Positions 24,951 to 33,216 of a stretch of 64,000 nt of DNA are shown piece by piece. The notes under the pieces are model-generated. The model was not told the DNA's origin and did no database searches. It saw only the letters and a program-made list of their open reading frames with translations. The position numbers and the translations under genes are program-made. Source of the DNA: Massilia violaceinigra (GTDB lineage Bacteria > Pseudomonadota > Gammaproteobacteria > Burkholderiales > Burkholderiaceae_D); contig NZ_CP024608.1 of NCBI RefSeq assembly GCF_002752675.1, positions 1 through 64,000 on the forward strand, read 5' to 3'. The number at the start of each line of letters is the position of its first letter. Positions within the stretch are counted from its first letter, which is position 1.

Positions 24951-25245
24951 GAGTCACCCCCAAAATGGCAGCACAGCGAATTCTCAGAGCAAGATTACTT
25001 TAGCGGAATACTTCGGACATGAGAATTCGCAAGTCCTGCGGCATTCGGTGAAACGGTCACGATCAATCCCAAGTTTGCACGCAATATGCGGCTGCCGCAA
25101 TCAAGGGAAAAGACACGTTCGTTGCGACGCAACAACCACGGAGATACCCGACAGTGGGTAGATTCGCAGCGTTAAATCATAGCAGGGTTGGAAATGCGCG
25201 TCGGCCGCGGGGACGGCCGGGAAGGCAGGGAAAATGCCGGCGGCC

Positions 25246-25800
25246 TTACTTCGCCGGCTCGACCGTGACGATGAGGGAGGAGGCGGTGGTCTGGATGCGC
25301 GTCGGTACGAATTGCACCCCGGCATAGCGCAAATCTTCCGGGCGGAAGTTGTAGACTGCGACATCGGCGACGACCTTGTTCATCAGCACATTCGCCGCCG
25401 CGGCCAGGTTGCGCTGTTGCGCGGCGTCGATGCCATCGATGGCGAAGCGGTCAACGCGCGGCTCGGCCATCAGCACGGCGTTGCGGGCCGCATCGATATA
25501 CGGGCGGCCGGACATGGCCAGGCTGCCGCGCCATGACTGGCGCGTGAAGGGCGAGGCCACCGCCGCCTCCAGGGAAACGCCGACGCGGCCGCTGCCGGGG
25601 ACGAGCGACAGTTGCGGGCGGTGGAGCTGGATATCGAAGATTTCCAGCGCCCGGTTGCTGATGGGGAAGCGCCGGTCCATGCCTGCCTGCAGCTTACTTA
25701 AGGGGAGTTCAATCTGGCGCGGGCCGATCACGCTGGCGCAGGAGGCCAGCAGGCTGCCGGCCAGCGCCAGCAGCGCGCATGTGCGGAGGAGCTTTTTCAT
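25246..25800 (-). CDS. DUF1439 lipoprotein
   Basis: 184 residues with a lipoprotein signal MKKLLRTCALLALAGSLLAS-C (cysteine 21). The body follows the DUF1439 pattern (IELPLSKLQAGMDRRFPI, DIQLHRPQLSLVPGSGRVGVSLEA, RPYIDAARNAVLMAEPRVDRF), the fold of E. coli YceB: an envelope protein that may bind lipids. Start at the ATG of the signal; a longer open frame upstream runs into repeat DNA. Confidence 0.82.
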   Translation of the reverse strand: MKKLLRTCALLALAGSLLASCASVIGPRQIELPLSKLQAGMDRRFPISNRALEIFDIQLHRPQLSLVPGSGRVGVSLEAAVASPFTRQSWRGSLAMSGRPYIDAARNAVLMAEPRVDRFAIDGIDAAQQRNLAAAANVLMNKVVADVAVYNFRPEDLRYAGVQFVPTRIQTTASSLIVTVEPAK

Positions 25801-25944
25801 GAGACGAAGGCTAGCATAATTCGATGGGGGCGGCCGCGAGCGTGATGATGCGCCGGACTTTATGCCATGCTCTACGCCAGCTTTTGGAGTTGGGTTTCGG
25901 GCCGAATGCCGTTGCTTCAGCCGTTTTTGCCAGCACACTCAAAA

Positions 25945-26275
25945 CCGTCATTCCCGCGCAGGCGGGAATCCAAGCTATGTTTGCTGGGCGAAGGTGCCTT
26001 GGATTCCCGCCTCTCCAGGAACTGGCGTTTCGACTCGATGGCGTTAGGTTCAGCGGTTTCTGACCACAAACTTCAAGACCGTCTTTCCCGCGCAGGCGGG
26101 AATCCAATTCCGTAGCGAAGTTGCAGGCGGCTCATTGAAACTTGGATTCCCGCCGAGTGCCGCCTTGGCGCGGGAATGACGAAGCTTGCGTTATCGGCAT
26201 TTACCCCGGGACTTGCCTTGTTCCACGGAATTCGAGGAGTTTCTTGGAAACTGGGACCTGCGCGGGAATGACGGT
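25945..26275. repeat. Mosaic dispersed repeat with dRS3-like palindromes (copy 1)
   Basis: Several ATTCCC-N8-GGGAAT-type 20-mers (for example ATTCCCGCGCAGGCGGGAAT near 25951) are joined by shared unique segments. Positions 26001-26274 reappear almost identically at 32838-33103 in the same orientation, including GCTTGCGTTATCGGCATTTA and the TTCCACGGAATTCGAGGAG segment. Copy 1 has a 12-nt longer internal block (GAGTGCCGCCTTGG). No coding potential; it fills most of the 25801-26354 gap between genes. Confidence 0.85.
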
Positions 26276-26354
26276 CTTAAGGTTTGCAGCCCTACCCGGC
26301 GCCTGCGCCAAGCAGTACATCCGCCGGCGGCACGCAGCGCATCTGTCTATCCGT

Positions 26355-27665
26355 CTATCCCCCATCCCCAGCGCAACCTTGCGCGCGCGCCAGCAGCAGC
26401 GCCCGCTCGCGCAAATTATTGGTCAACTCCGCCGCCTGCTTGAACTCGGCACATGCCTCGTCCGTGCGCCCCAGGCGCGCCAGCAAATCGCCGCGCACGC
26501 TGGGCAGCAAGTGATAATTGCGCAGCGTATCGCTGGCGATCAGCGCATCGACCAGTTCCAGCCCGGCCGCCGGCCCGTACGCCATCCCCAGCACCACCGC
26601 GCGGTTGAGCTCCACCACGGGCGACGGCATCAGCTGCGCCAGCGCATCGTACAGCGCGGCAATGCGCTGCCAGTCGGTCTGCTCCGGTGTCAACGCGCGC
26701 GCATGGCAGGCGGCGATGGCGGCCTGCAGCGCGTACGGACCGTAGCTCTCGCCCAGCTGCCCGGCTTTCTCCAGCGCCGCCAACCCGCGCCGGATCAGCA
26801 ACTGGTCCCAGCGGCTGCGGTCCTGGTCGAGCAGCAAGACCGGCTCGCCTTGAGGCCCGAGCCGCGCCCGTGCGCGCGAGGACTGGATTTCCATCAACGC
26901 CACCAGACCGTGCACCTCCGATTCGTGCGGCAACAGGCCAGCGAGGATACGCCCCAGCCGCAAAGCCTCGTCGCACAGCTTGGGGCGCATCCAGTCGCCG
27001 CCGGCGCTGGCCGAATAGCCTTCGTTGTAGATCAGATAAATGACTTGCAACACCGACGCCAGACGCGCCACCAACTGGTCGGTGCGCGGTACCTCGAACG
27101 GAACCTTCGCTTCGGCCAGGGTGCGCTTGGCGCGCACGATGCGCTGCGCCACCGTCGCTTCGGAGACGAGAAACGCATGGGCGATTTCATCGGTCGTCAG
27201 CCCGCCCAGCAAGCGCAAGGTGAGCGCCACCCGCGCCTCGGTCGAGAGCACCGGGTGGCAGGCGACGAACATCAGGCGCAGCAGATCGTCGCCGATGTCG
27301 TCTTCCAGGGTGGCGTCGAGGTCGGGCGCGGCATCCTGCAGCAGGGTTTCGATCTCGTAGGTAAGCTCGGACTCCTTGTTGCGCTGCAAGGTGGCATGGC
27401 GCAGATGGTCGAGCGCGCGGTTCTTGGCCACCGTCATCAGCCAGGCGGCCGGATTGTCGGGAATGCCGGCCTCGGGCCAGCGTTCCAGCGCACTGACCAA
27501 GGCGTCCTGCGCCAGCTCCTCGGCCAGGCCGACATTGCGCAGCATGCGCGCCAGCGCCCCGATGATGCGGGCCGACTCGATGCGCCAGACGCCTTCGATC
27601 ACGCGCGCGGCCGTGTGCTTCGCCTGCGTCGCTTCCTTTGCTGGCATCGGTTCCTTTGCCGCCAT
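26355..27665 (-). CDS. ECF42-type RNA polymerase sigma factor
   Basis: 436 residues. Sigma region 2 (about 20-90; AEELAQDALVSALERWP, NPAAWLMTVAKNRALDHLR) and region 4 (about 125-185; LTTDEIAHAFLVSEATVAQRIVRAKRTL) are followed by a long C-terminal extension (about 190-436) with helical TPR-like repeats (YNEGYSASAGGDW, LPSVRGDLLARLGRTDEACAEF). This architecture and the linked DGPF/YciI genes define group ECF42; there is no anti-sigma factor, and the extension is thought to control activity. It starts 3 nt after the stop of the double YciI gene and ends the module. Confidence 0.88.
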   Translation of the reverse strand: MAAKEPMPAKEATQAKHTAARVIEGVWRIESARIIGALARMLRNVGLAEELAQDALVSALERWPEAGIPDNPAAWLMTVAKNRALDHLRHATLQRNKESELTYEIETLLQDAAPDLDATLEDDIGDDLLRLMFVACHPVLSTEARVALTLRLLGGLTTDEIAHAFLVSEATVAQRIVRAKRTLAEAKVPFEVPRTDQLVARLASVLQVIYLIYNEGYSASAGGDWMRPKLCDEALRLGRILAGLLPHESEVHGLVALMEIQSSRARARLGPQGEPVLLLDQDRSRWDQLLIRRGLAALEKAGQLGESYGPYALQAAIAACHARALTPEQTDWQRIAALYDALAQLMPSPVVELNRAVVLGMAYGPAAGLELVDALIASDTLRNYHLLPSVRGDLLARLGRTDEACAEFKQAAELTNNLRERALLLARAQGCAGDGG

Positions 27666-27668
27666 CGG

Positions 27669-28523
27669 TTAGCGCGGCACGGGCGCGCCGGCCAGCTGCG
27701 CGCGCATGCCGGCGTCGAGCTGATGAGTGCGCATGTGCTGCTCGGCGGCGCGCAACTCGGGCGTGAAGACAGCGGCGCCGTCATGCAGCTCGGCCAGCTG
27801 GCGGATTTCCACCTCGACCGGCGGGCCGACCGGATACGGATTGCGCGTGGCCCAGGCGATAGCGTCCTGCAGCGACGGGGCGCGGATCAGCCAGTAGCCG
27901 GCGATCATTTCCTTGATTTCGGTGAAGGGGCCATCGACCACGGTCAGCTTGCCGGACGCCAGCCTGACGCGCGTGGCCAAGGCGCTCGAGCGCAGCCCGT
28001 CGGCCCCCAGCAGCACGCCGGCGCGCGCCTCGGCCGCATTGTGGGCGTCCAGGGCGTCAAGCCGGGCGCGGGCGACCGGGATTTCATTTTCCAGGTCGAC
28101 GCTGGAACGCAGCAGGATGGCGTAACGCTGGCCCGACGCACCGGGCTGCTCGGCCGCGTGGACATCGGCGCAGCCATCGGGACAACCGCTCAGGCGCACC
28201 TCGACCTCGGCGGCGCCCGCCTCACCCGGCGGCCAGCGCGCGGCCCATTCCAGCGCTTCGCCTTTCGATGCGACATCGATCGCCGCGAAGCCGGCAATGA
28301 GCGCGTGCGCCGCCGCAAAAGGACCGTCAGTCCGGGTCACGCGGCCGTTGGCGATGCTCAGGCGCACGCCGCTGGCGCTGGGAAGCAGGTGCTCGCAGGC
28401 GCGCAGGATGCCGGCGTCCGCCATGGCGCCGGTGTAGGCCACCAGGGCCGCGCGGCGGGCGGGCGAGATGGGCAGGCCGGCTTCGTGGGCCGGGTCGGAT
28501 CGCCGCAAGAGCATGTAGCGCAT
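27669..28523 (-). CDS. Tandem YciI/DGPF-domain protein
   Basis: 284 residues with two YciI-like domains (about 1-125 and 130-260), each with its DGPF signature (TDGPFAA and VDGPFTE). YciI-like domains are ferredoxin-fold proteins, often dimeric; here the dimer appears to be fused. ATG at 28523; a longer open frame has no supporting start. It directly precedes the sigma factor gene. Function unknown. The association with ECF42 is the family norm. Confidence 0.85.
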   Translation of the reverse strand: MRYMLLRRSDPAHEAGLPISPARRAALVAYTGAMADAGILRACEHLLPSASGVRLSIANGRVTRTDGPFAAAHALIAGFAAIDVASKGEALEWAARWPPGEAGAAEVEVRLSGCPDGCADVHAAEQPGASGQRYAILLRSSVDLENEIPVARARLDALDAHNAAEARAGVLLGADGLRSSALATRVRLASGKLTVVDGPFTEIKEMIAGYWLIRAPSLQDAIAWATRNPYPVGPPVEVEIRQLAELHDGAAVFTPELRAAEQHMRTHQLDAGMRAQLAGAPVPR

Positions 28524-28617
28524 GGTGTTCTCCAGGTGGGGACGCAGTGAACGAATCGTGCCGACGAACCGCCCTTCCCGCGCCTGATGGGCGGGAAAGG
28601 GCGGGATCGACATGGGA

Positions 28618-29031
28618 CTACAGCTGCGCGCGCAATCGTTCTTCCTGCTCGCGCAACTCCGGCGTGAATTCGGCGCCGAAATCTTCGGCCTCAAACACTT
28701 GCCGGATCTCGATCTCGGAATCGCTTTCCATCGGATTCGGACAGCGTTTGACCCACTCGATCGCTTCTTCCTTCGACTTTACCTGAATCAGCCAGAAGCC
28801 CGCAACCAGCTCCTTGGTTTCGGCAAACGGCCCGTCGACCACGGTGCGTTTGTTGCCCGAAAACTGGACGCGCGCGCCGCGCGAACTCGGGTGCAAGCCT
28901 TCGCCAGCAAGCATCACGCCGGCCTTGACCAATTCTTCGTTGTATTTGCCCATCTCGGTCAGCAGCTTTTCGCTGGGCATTTTTCCAGCCTCGGACTCGG
29001 GGCTGGCCTTGACGATGATCATGAATCTCAT
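28618..29031 (-). CDS. YciI/DGPF-domain protein
   Basis: 137 residues, a single YciI-like domain with VDGPFAETKELVAGFWLIQ. Very typical of the small DGPF proteins paired with ECF42 sigma factors. It starts 1 nt after the stop of the VOC gene and is 94 nt from the tandem YciI gene. Biochemical role unknown. Confidence 0.9.
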   Translation of the reverse strand: MRFMIIVKASPESEAGKMPSEKLLTEMGKYNEELVKAGVMLAGEGLHPSSRGARVQFSGNKRTVVDGPFAETKELVAGFWLIQVKSKEEAIEWVKRCPNPMESDSEIEIRQVFEAEDFGAEFTPELREQEERLRAQL

Positions 29032-29032
29032 G

Positions 29033-29524
29033 TCAGGTCTCCTGTTTTCCGCCGGGTTCGCCGCAGGCCTTGGCCGCGCCTTCCTGCATTTCTTCCATGG
29101 TCATGTCGCGCACGTGATGGGCGATCGACCAGCTGTGGCCATACGGGTCCTTGACCACGCCATAGCGGTCGCCCCAGAACATGTCGGACGGCGGCATGAC
29201 GGCGGTGGCGCCGGCGTCGACGGCGCGCTTGAATGCCGCATCGGCGTCCTGCACGTACAGATGCAGGGTGACGGGCGAGCCTTTCAGGGTCAGGGGGCCG
29301 ATGGAACCCCACTCCGGCGTTTCTTCGGCCAGCATGATGGCGGAGTCGCCGATGCGGATCATTCCGTGGATCAGCTTGCCATTCGGCGCCAGCATCTTGC
29401 CGGTATCGGTGGCGCCGAAGGCCTTGACATAAAAATCGATGGCCGACACGGCGTCGGCGCACACGATGTGCGGGGTAACGGTGTGCATGTCTTCGGGAAT
29501 ACGTTTGACGGCTTGCGTGCTCAT
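29033..29524 (-). CDS. VOC (PhnB/glyoxalase-like) protein
   Basis: 163 residues. The vicinal-oxygen-chelate fold is seen in HTVTPHIVCADAVSAIDFYV, GMIRIGDSAIMLAEE, and GDRYGVVKDPYGHSWSIA, as in PhnB-like proteins. Cytosolic; substrate unknown. It is tightly linked (1 nt) to the YciI gene downstream and 25 nt from the GyrI-like gene. Confidence 0.87.
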   Translation of the reverse strand: MSTQAVKRIPEDMHTVTPHIVCADAVSAIDFYVKAFGATDTGKMLAPNGKLIHGMIRIGDSAIMLAEETPEWGSIGPLTLKGSPVTLHLYVQDADAAFKRAVDAGATAVMPPSDMFWGDRYGVVKDPYGHSWSIAHHVRDMTMEEMQEGAAKACGEPGGKQET

Positions 29525-29549
29525 GGAGATTCTCCTTTGCGTATATTGG

Positions 29550-30014
29550 TTAGTCAGTCAATGGTTGGTTAAGTTCCGTGCGCCAGGTGGACGGATCGGG
29601 ATCGAGATCCGGACCGCTGACGTACACTTCCCACAGGCCAGGCGCTTTGCTCAGGCCCTGCGCCTCGATCCAGGCCATCAGCTGGCCCCAGGCGCCGGGC
29701 AAGGCGTCGTAGGGACCATGCAGGACGGCGCGTGCCACCCGCGCCGCCGGCAGTACACCGGGCTGCACGCGCCCGGCTGGCGTGACCGGCGCGGACACCG
29801 GGACGCCGATTTCAAAGTCGAAACGGTCGGACTGCATGCTGAAGTGGTGCGAATAGCAGCGTCCGGCAGGGCCGACGCCCTGGGCCGCGGTCGTGGCCAG
29901 CAATTCGGCCATGCCGGGGCCCATCACGTGGACGATCTCGGCGCGTGGAATGTCGAGGCGAATGACGGCCGCCTGCACCGGGTCGGTGCGGGTAATATAC
30001 GGCGTGTCGAGCAT
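29550..30014 (-). CDS. GyrI-like small-molecule-binding protein
   Basis: 154 residues. A SOUL/GyrI-like ligand-binding domain without a DNA-binding part (VIRLDIPRAEIVHVMGPGM, RVARAVLHGPYDALPGAW, LWEVYVSGPDLDPDPSTWRTEL). AAGGAG lies 9 nt ahead of the ATG. First gene of the five-gene run that ends with the ECF42 sigma factor, so it may sense or bind the inducing compound; that is inference. Confidence 0.82.
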   Translation of the reverse strand: MLDTPYITRTDPVQAAVIRLDIPRAEIVHVMGPGMAELLATTAAQGVGPAGRCYSHHFSMQSDRFDFEIGVPVSAPVTPAGRVQPGVLPAARVARAVLHGPYDALPGAWGQLMAWIEAQGLSKAPGLWEVYVSGPDLDPDPSTWRTELNQPLTD

Positions 30015-30101
30015 AGCGTTTTCTCCTTGAAGAGTGGGTTGCTACTACGACGACGAAGCAGCCGCCGCGAAATCGACAGCTTTTTTGAATATTTTTTTAG
30101 T

Positions 30102-30887
30102 TTACTTCCAGGCGGCCGGATCGACCACGCCGATCGCGCGGAACGCGGGCTGGCAGAACAGATAGCCCTGCATCAGATCCACGCCGGCATCGCGCAGGAA
30201 ATCGCGTTCGCCCCGCGTTTCGATGCCTTCGGCCAGCACCGCGATACCCAGCTTGGCGCAAATGCTCACGATGCCCGACACGATGGCTTGCCTGGCCGGG
30301 CTGGTATCGATATCGCGCACCAGCTGCATGTCGATCTTGATGATATCGGGCTGGAATTCGGACAGGAGGTTCAAGCCGGCATAGCCGGCGCCGAAATCGT
30401 CGATGGCGGTGCGAAAACCGAAGCGGCGGTACTCTTCGAAGATATTGACGAGGTGCGGGCGGTCCATCACCTGTTCGCTTTCGGTGACCTCGAAGATAAT
30501 CCGCTCGATCGGAAAGCCATATTCGCGCGCCGCATTGAAGGTGCTGCGGATGCAGGCTTCGGGCCGGTACACGGCATTCGGCAGGAAGTTAATCGACAGC
30601 AGCTCGGCGATGCCCAGTTCGGCCGCGCCGCGAATGGCCCGTACCCGGCACGCCTGGTCGAACATGTAGCGGTTGGTATCGTTGACCTTGGAAAGCACCG
30701 AATACGCCGATTCGCCGTTCGGCCCGCGCACCAGCGCTTCGTGCGCGTAAATGGCGCGCTGGCGCAGGTGAATGATCGGCTGGTAGGCGTATTCGAAATC
30801 GAAATCCAGTTCGTCGTTATTTCTGCATTGCACGCAAGCGGCAACCGGCTTGACGTGGGCATCATCGGCGGGGCAAATCGGGATCAT
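30102..30887 (-). CDS. EAL-domain cyclic di-GMP phosphodiesterase
   Basis: 261 residues, an almost bare EAL domain, cytosolic. Catalytic signatures look complete: HEALVRG, SINFLPN, FEVTESE, AIDDFGAGYAGL, IKIDMQLV, LAEGIETRGE and QGYLFCQP. It should hydrolyse cyclic di-GMP to pGpG. A short N-terminal lead has two cysteines (CVQC). It is a single gene between the ECF42 module and a hypothetical gene. Confidence 0.9.
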   Translation of the reverse strand: MIPICPADDAHVKPVAACVQCRNNDELDFDFEYAYQPIIHLRQRAIYAHEALVRGPNGESAYSVLSKVNDTNRYMFDQACRVRAIRGAAELGIAELLSINFLPNAVYRPEACIRSTFNAAREYGFPIERIIFEVTESEQVMDRPHLVNIFEEYRRFGFRTAIDDFGAGYAGLNLLSEFQPDIIKIDMQLVRDIDTSPARQAIVSGIVSICAKLGIAVLAEGIETRGERDFLRDAGVDLMQGYLFCQPAFRAIGVVDPAAWK

Positions 30888-31002
30888 CGGGCAGCCACTC
30901 CTGAAAATGCGGCGAATGAGCCACTATATCAAATGAGCGGACTCATGCGCGCACCGTGCGACTTGCCTTGTGCATATGCCGTCTGGCGGCGCCTGGCGCG
31001 GA

Positions 31003-31518
31003 CTATTGCGCGAGGATCGCCGCTGCCGTCTGCTTCAGTATGCCGACCCGTTTGGCGGTGCAGCGCACGTCCTGCTCATCGTACGTTTCATCGGCCAGCT
31101 TTTCGCACTCGACCGCGCGGGCGATAATCTTATGCACGGCGCTGCCGCGGCGCACCAGCAATTCGCTGGTATAGCTGTTCATCCACGCCTCGTCGCCAAG
31201 GCCGGCGACCGGGAGCACCTGGCTGGTCGGCGTGGTCATCACCATGTCTTTTTCGGCGCCGGCCGGCAGTGGCTTGGTGTAGTGCTCGATGATGAACATG
31301 GAGGGACCCTGCTTGGCGGCCGCCGTCGTGAACACGCATGCTTCCGAAAACATCCCCGTGCTGGCTTCCTTGCCGACGACCGGCATGCCGATCAGCGCCG
31401 CGATGGTCGCGCTGGGCAGAATATCGCAGACAGGCGTGGCGATCGCGGGCGCGGCAAAAGCAGGCAAGGCTGCCAGTTGCACTAGCAGAATAGCTGCCGC
31501 GCGAAAATACTTCTTCAT
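31003..31518 (-). CDS. Exported hypothetical protein
   Basis: 171 residues with a signal peptide (MKKYFRAAAILLVQLAALPAFA). The mature part begins with a cysteine (CDILPSATIAALIGMPV), has two further cysteines and a central MFIIEHYTKPLPAG stretch. I do not recognise a named family; the opening resembles small periplasmic DUF3558-like proteins. AAGGGA is 5 nt before the chosen ATG; two other in-frame starts lie up to 21 nt further upstream. Confidence 0.65.
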   Translation of the reverse strand: MKKYFRAAAILLVQLAALPAFAAPAIATPVCDILPSATIAALIGMPVVGKEASTGMFSEACVFTTAAAKQGPSMFIIEHYTKPLPAGAEKDMVMTTPTSQVLPVAGLGDEAWMNSYTSELLVRRGSAVHKIIARAVECEKLADETYDEQDVRCTAKRVGILKQTAAAILAQ

Positions 31519-31627
31519 ACACATCCCTTCGGTTGTCATTGTGTCGATCAGCTGAGCATTATAGCAACATTAGTTTCATTGCTATAGAGATAACTGATGC
31601 ACATCCACAACACAACGGGACCGGCGG

Positions 31628-32185
31628 TCACGCCTGCCGCAGCTGCCGGCGCGCCTCCATCAGGGCGAATCCGAGCAGGTTCGGACCTTCCCACTGGTTC
31701 GGGTCTTCCGACCGGGGGTCGGCCGCGGCCAGGCCGGTGCCCCAGATGCGGTCGACCGGACTGGCTTCGACCAGCACGTGCGTGCCGGTACCGGTCAGGA
31801 ACTCGCGCAGGGCCGGGTTTTGTCCGAATTTGGCGACATTGGCGCGGCAGACGATATCGAAACGGTGCGCCAGCCAGTCGGCATCGACAAAACCGGCCAC
31901 GCTGCGGCCGAGCGCCTTGGCGGCGCCGGGGGTGGGCGCGGCCAGTACCTTGGCGCGGGTGGACTCGTCATTGAACAGGCGCGCCTTGGCGGCCATCATG
32001 AAGTGCTCGGCGGTGGCGTAACGGTCGCCGTCGAGCTCGAACGGGGCGTCGTACCACTGGCTGAAGCAGCTACAGGTGATCTTGCCATCCTTGGCGGGCG
32101 TGTGGCCCCAGAACTGCAAAAACGAAAACGATTCGCCGGCGTTGAAACGGCTGCGCAGTTCATCCAGGGTTTGAGGTAATGCCAT
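31628..32185 (-). CDS. NADAR family protein (YbiA-like)
   Basis: 185 residues. NADAR pattern: FLQFWGHTP, CFSQWYDAPFELDGDRYATAEHFMMAAKARLF, DRIWGTGLA, and NLLGFALMEAR. YbiA of E. coli is an N-glycosidase acting on riboflavin-pathway intermediates; other NADAR proteins reverse or impose ADP-ribosylation on nucleic acids. Start at the ATG 32185, supported by the family N-terminus. Single gene. Confidence 0.85.
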   Translation of the reverse strand: MALPQTLDELRSRFNAGESFSFLQFWGHTPAKDGKITCSCFSQWYDAPFELDGDRYATAEHFMMAAKARLFNDESTRAKVLAAPTPGAAKALGRSVAGFVDADWLAHRFDIVCRANVAKFGQNPALREFLTGTGTHVLVEASPVDRIWGTGLAAADPRSEDPNQWEGPNLLGFALMEARRQLRQA

Positions 32186-32278
32186 GTCGGGACCTGTTAT
32201 TCTTGTTGGAGATGGCCGCAAGTTTAACAGCCGTGGCGGGGCCGGCCAGAGACGAGGTTCGGTTCCGGGACGGCCGTG

Positions 32279-32575
32279 TTACTCGCCCCAGCGATCTTCC
32301 ACATTGGCCAGCACTTCGCAGTCGCAATAGCCGCCGTACTGGCCCAGCCACGGCACGACAGTGGCTTCGGGCAAGGAGTGCGACGTCAGAAACAAGCGGG
32401 TCAGGCGCAGCGTATGCTGACACGGCTCCCGGCCCAGCGCTGCATCCAGATGGTCGAACAGGCCGGCCAGGTGCTCGCGCGAAATCGGCATCGCCGCTTC
32501 TTCAGCCTCCTGCTGCGCGCGCGCGGCGGCGCGGTAGTTATCCTTGTGCCGCTGAATGTCTTCTTTCGATGCCAT
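32279..32575 (-). CDS. DUF2695 domain-containing protein
   Basis: 98 residues, cytosolic. C-terminal block LFDHLDAALGREPCQHTLRLTRLFL...WLGQYGGYCDCEVLANVED matches DUF2695, with a conserved cysteine-rich end. Function unknown. The N-terminal 30 residues are a charged helix. The ATG at 32575 is used; the longer open frame runs through repeat DNA. Confidence 0.78.
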   Translation of the reverse strand: MASKEDIQRHKDNYRAAARAQQEAEEAAMPISREHLAGLFDHLDAALGREPCQHTLRLTRLFLTSHSLPEATVVPWLGQYGGYCDCEVLANVEDRWGE

Positions 32576-32669
32576 ACGGTTCCAATGAAAATTTACGATC
32601 CCACTTCGGCGGGCATCGTGGTTTCCATGCTGCGGTCGGGAACTGCCATTGCTGCCCAGAAACCTAGCT

Positions 32670-33185
32670 CCGTCATTCCCGCGCAGCCTCCAGTTTCTAA
32701 GAAACTTCTCCAATCCCTTGGAACGAGGCAAGTCCAAAGACTAATGCCGCTAACGCAAGCTTCGTCATTCCGGCGCCAAGGCGGCACTCGGCGGGAATCC
32801 AAGTCCGGCGTTGAGCCGACGGCTACGGAACAAAATTGGATTCCCGCCTCTCCAGGAACTGGCGTTTCGACTCGGTGGCGTTAGGTTCAGCGGTTTCTGA
32901 CCACAAACTTCAAGACCGTCTTTCCCGCGCAGGCGGGAATCCAATTCCGTAGCGCAGTTGCAGGCGGGCTCATTGAAACTTGGATTCCCGCCTGCGCGGG
33001 AATGACGAAGCTTGCGTTATCGGCATTTACCCCGGGACTTGCCTTGTTCCACGGAATTCGAGGAGTTTTCTTGGAAACTGGGACCTGCGCGGGAATGACG
33101 GTTCTGAAGTTTGTGGTCAGAAAAACGCTGAACCTAAACGCCATCGAGCCCAGAGACCAGTTCCTGGAGAGGCGGGAATGACGGA
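32670..33185. repeat. Mosaic dispersed repeat with dRS3-like palindromes (copy 2, with inverted part)
   Basis: Positions 32838-33103 repeat 26001-26274 in direct orientation. Upstream, 32671-32803 carry an inverted version of the same segments (CATTCCGGCGCCAAGGCGG, ATGCCGCTAACGCAAGCTTC), so the element as a whole is a large imperfect inverted repeat. Palindromic ATTCCC/GGGAAT 20-mers lie at the ends and in the middle. It fills the 32576-33216 gap between DUF2695 and mnmE genes; no gene seen. Confidence 0.85.
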
Positions 33186-33216
33186 GCTAAATTTAACGCC
33201 ATTCGCGACATGCGGC

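Noticed and set aside
26142..28550. An 802-codon open frame on the plus strand opposite the ECF42 sigma and YciI genes
   Set aside because: Shadow of GC-rich genes on the other strand; the minus-strand products have clear family motifs.
29439..31127. A 562-codon plus-strand open frame opposite VOC, GyrI-like and EAL genes
   Set aside because: Spans three convincing minus-strand genes and the gaps between them; composition-driven artefact.
25945..33185. Repeated palindromic 20-mers considered as a CRISPR array
   Set aside because: Spacing is irregular, the segments between repeats are themselves repeated, and no cas gene is present.
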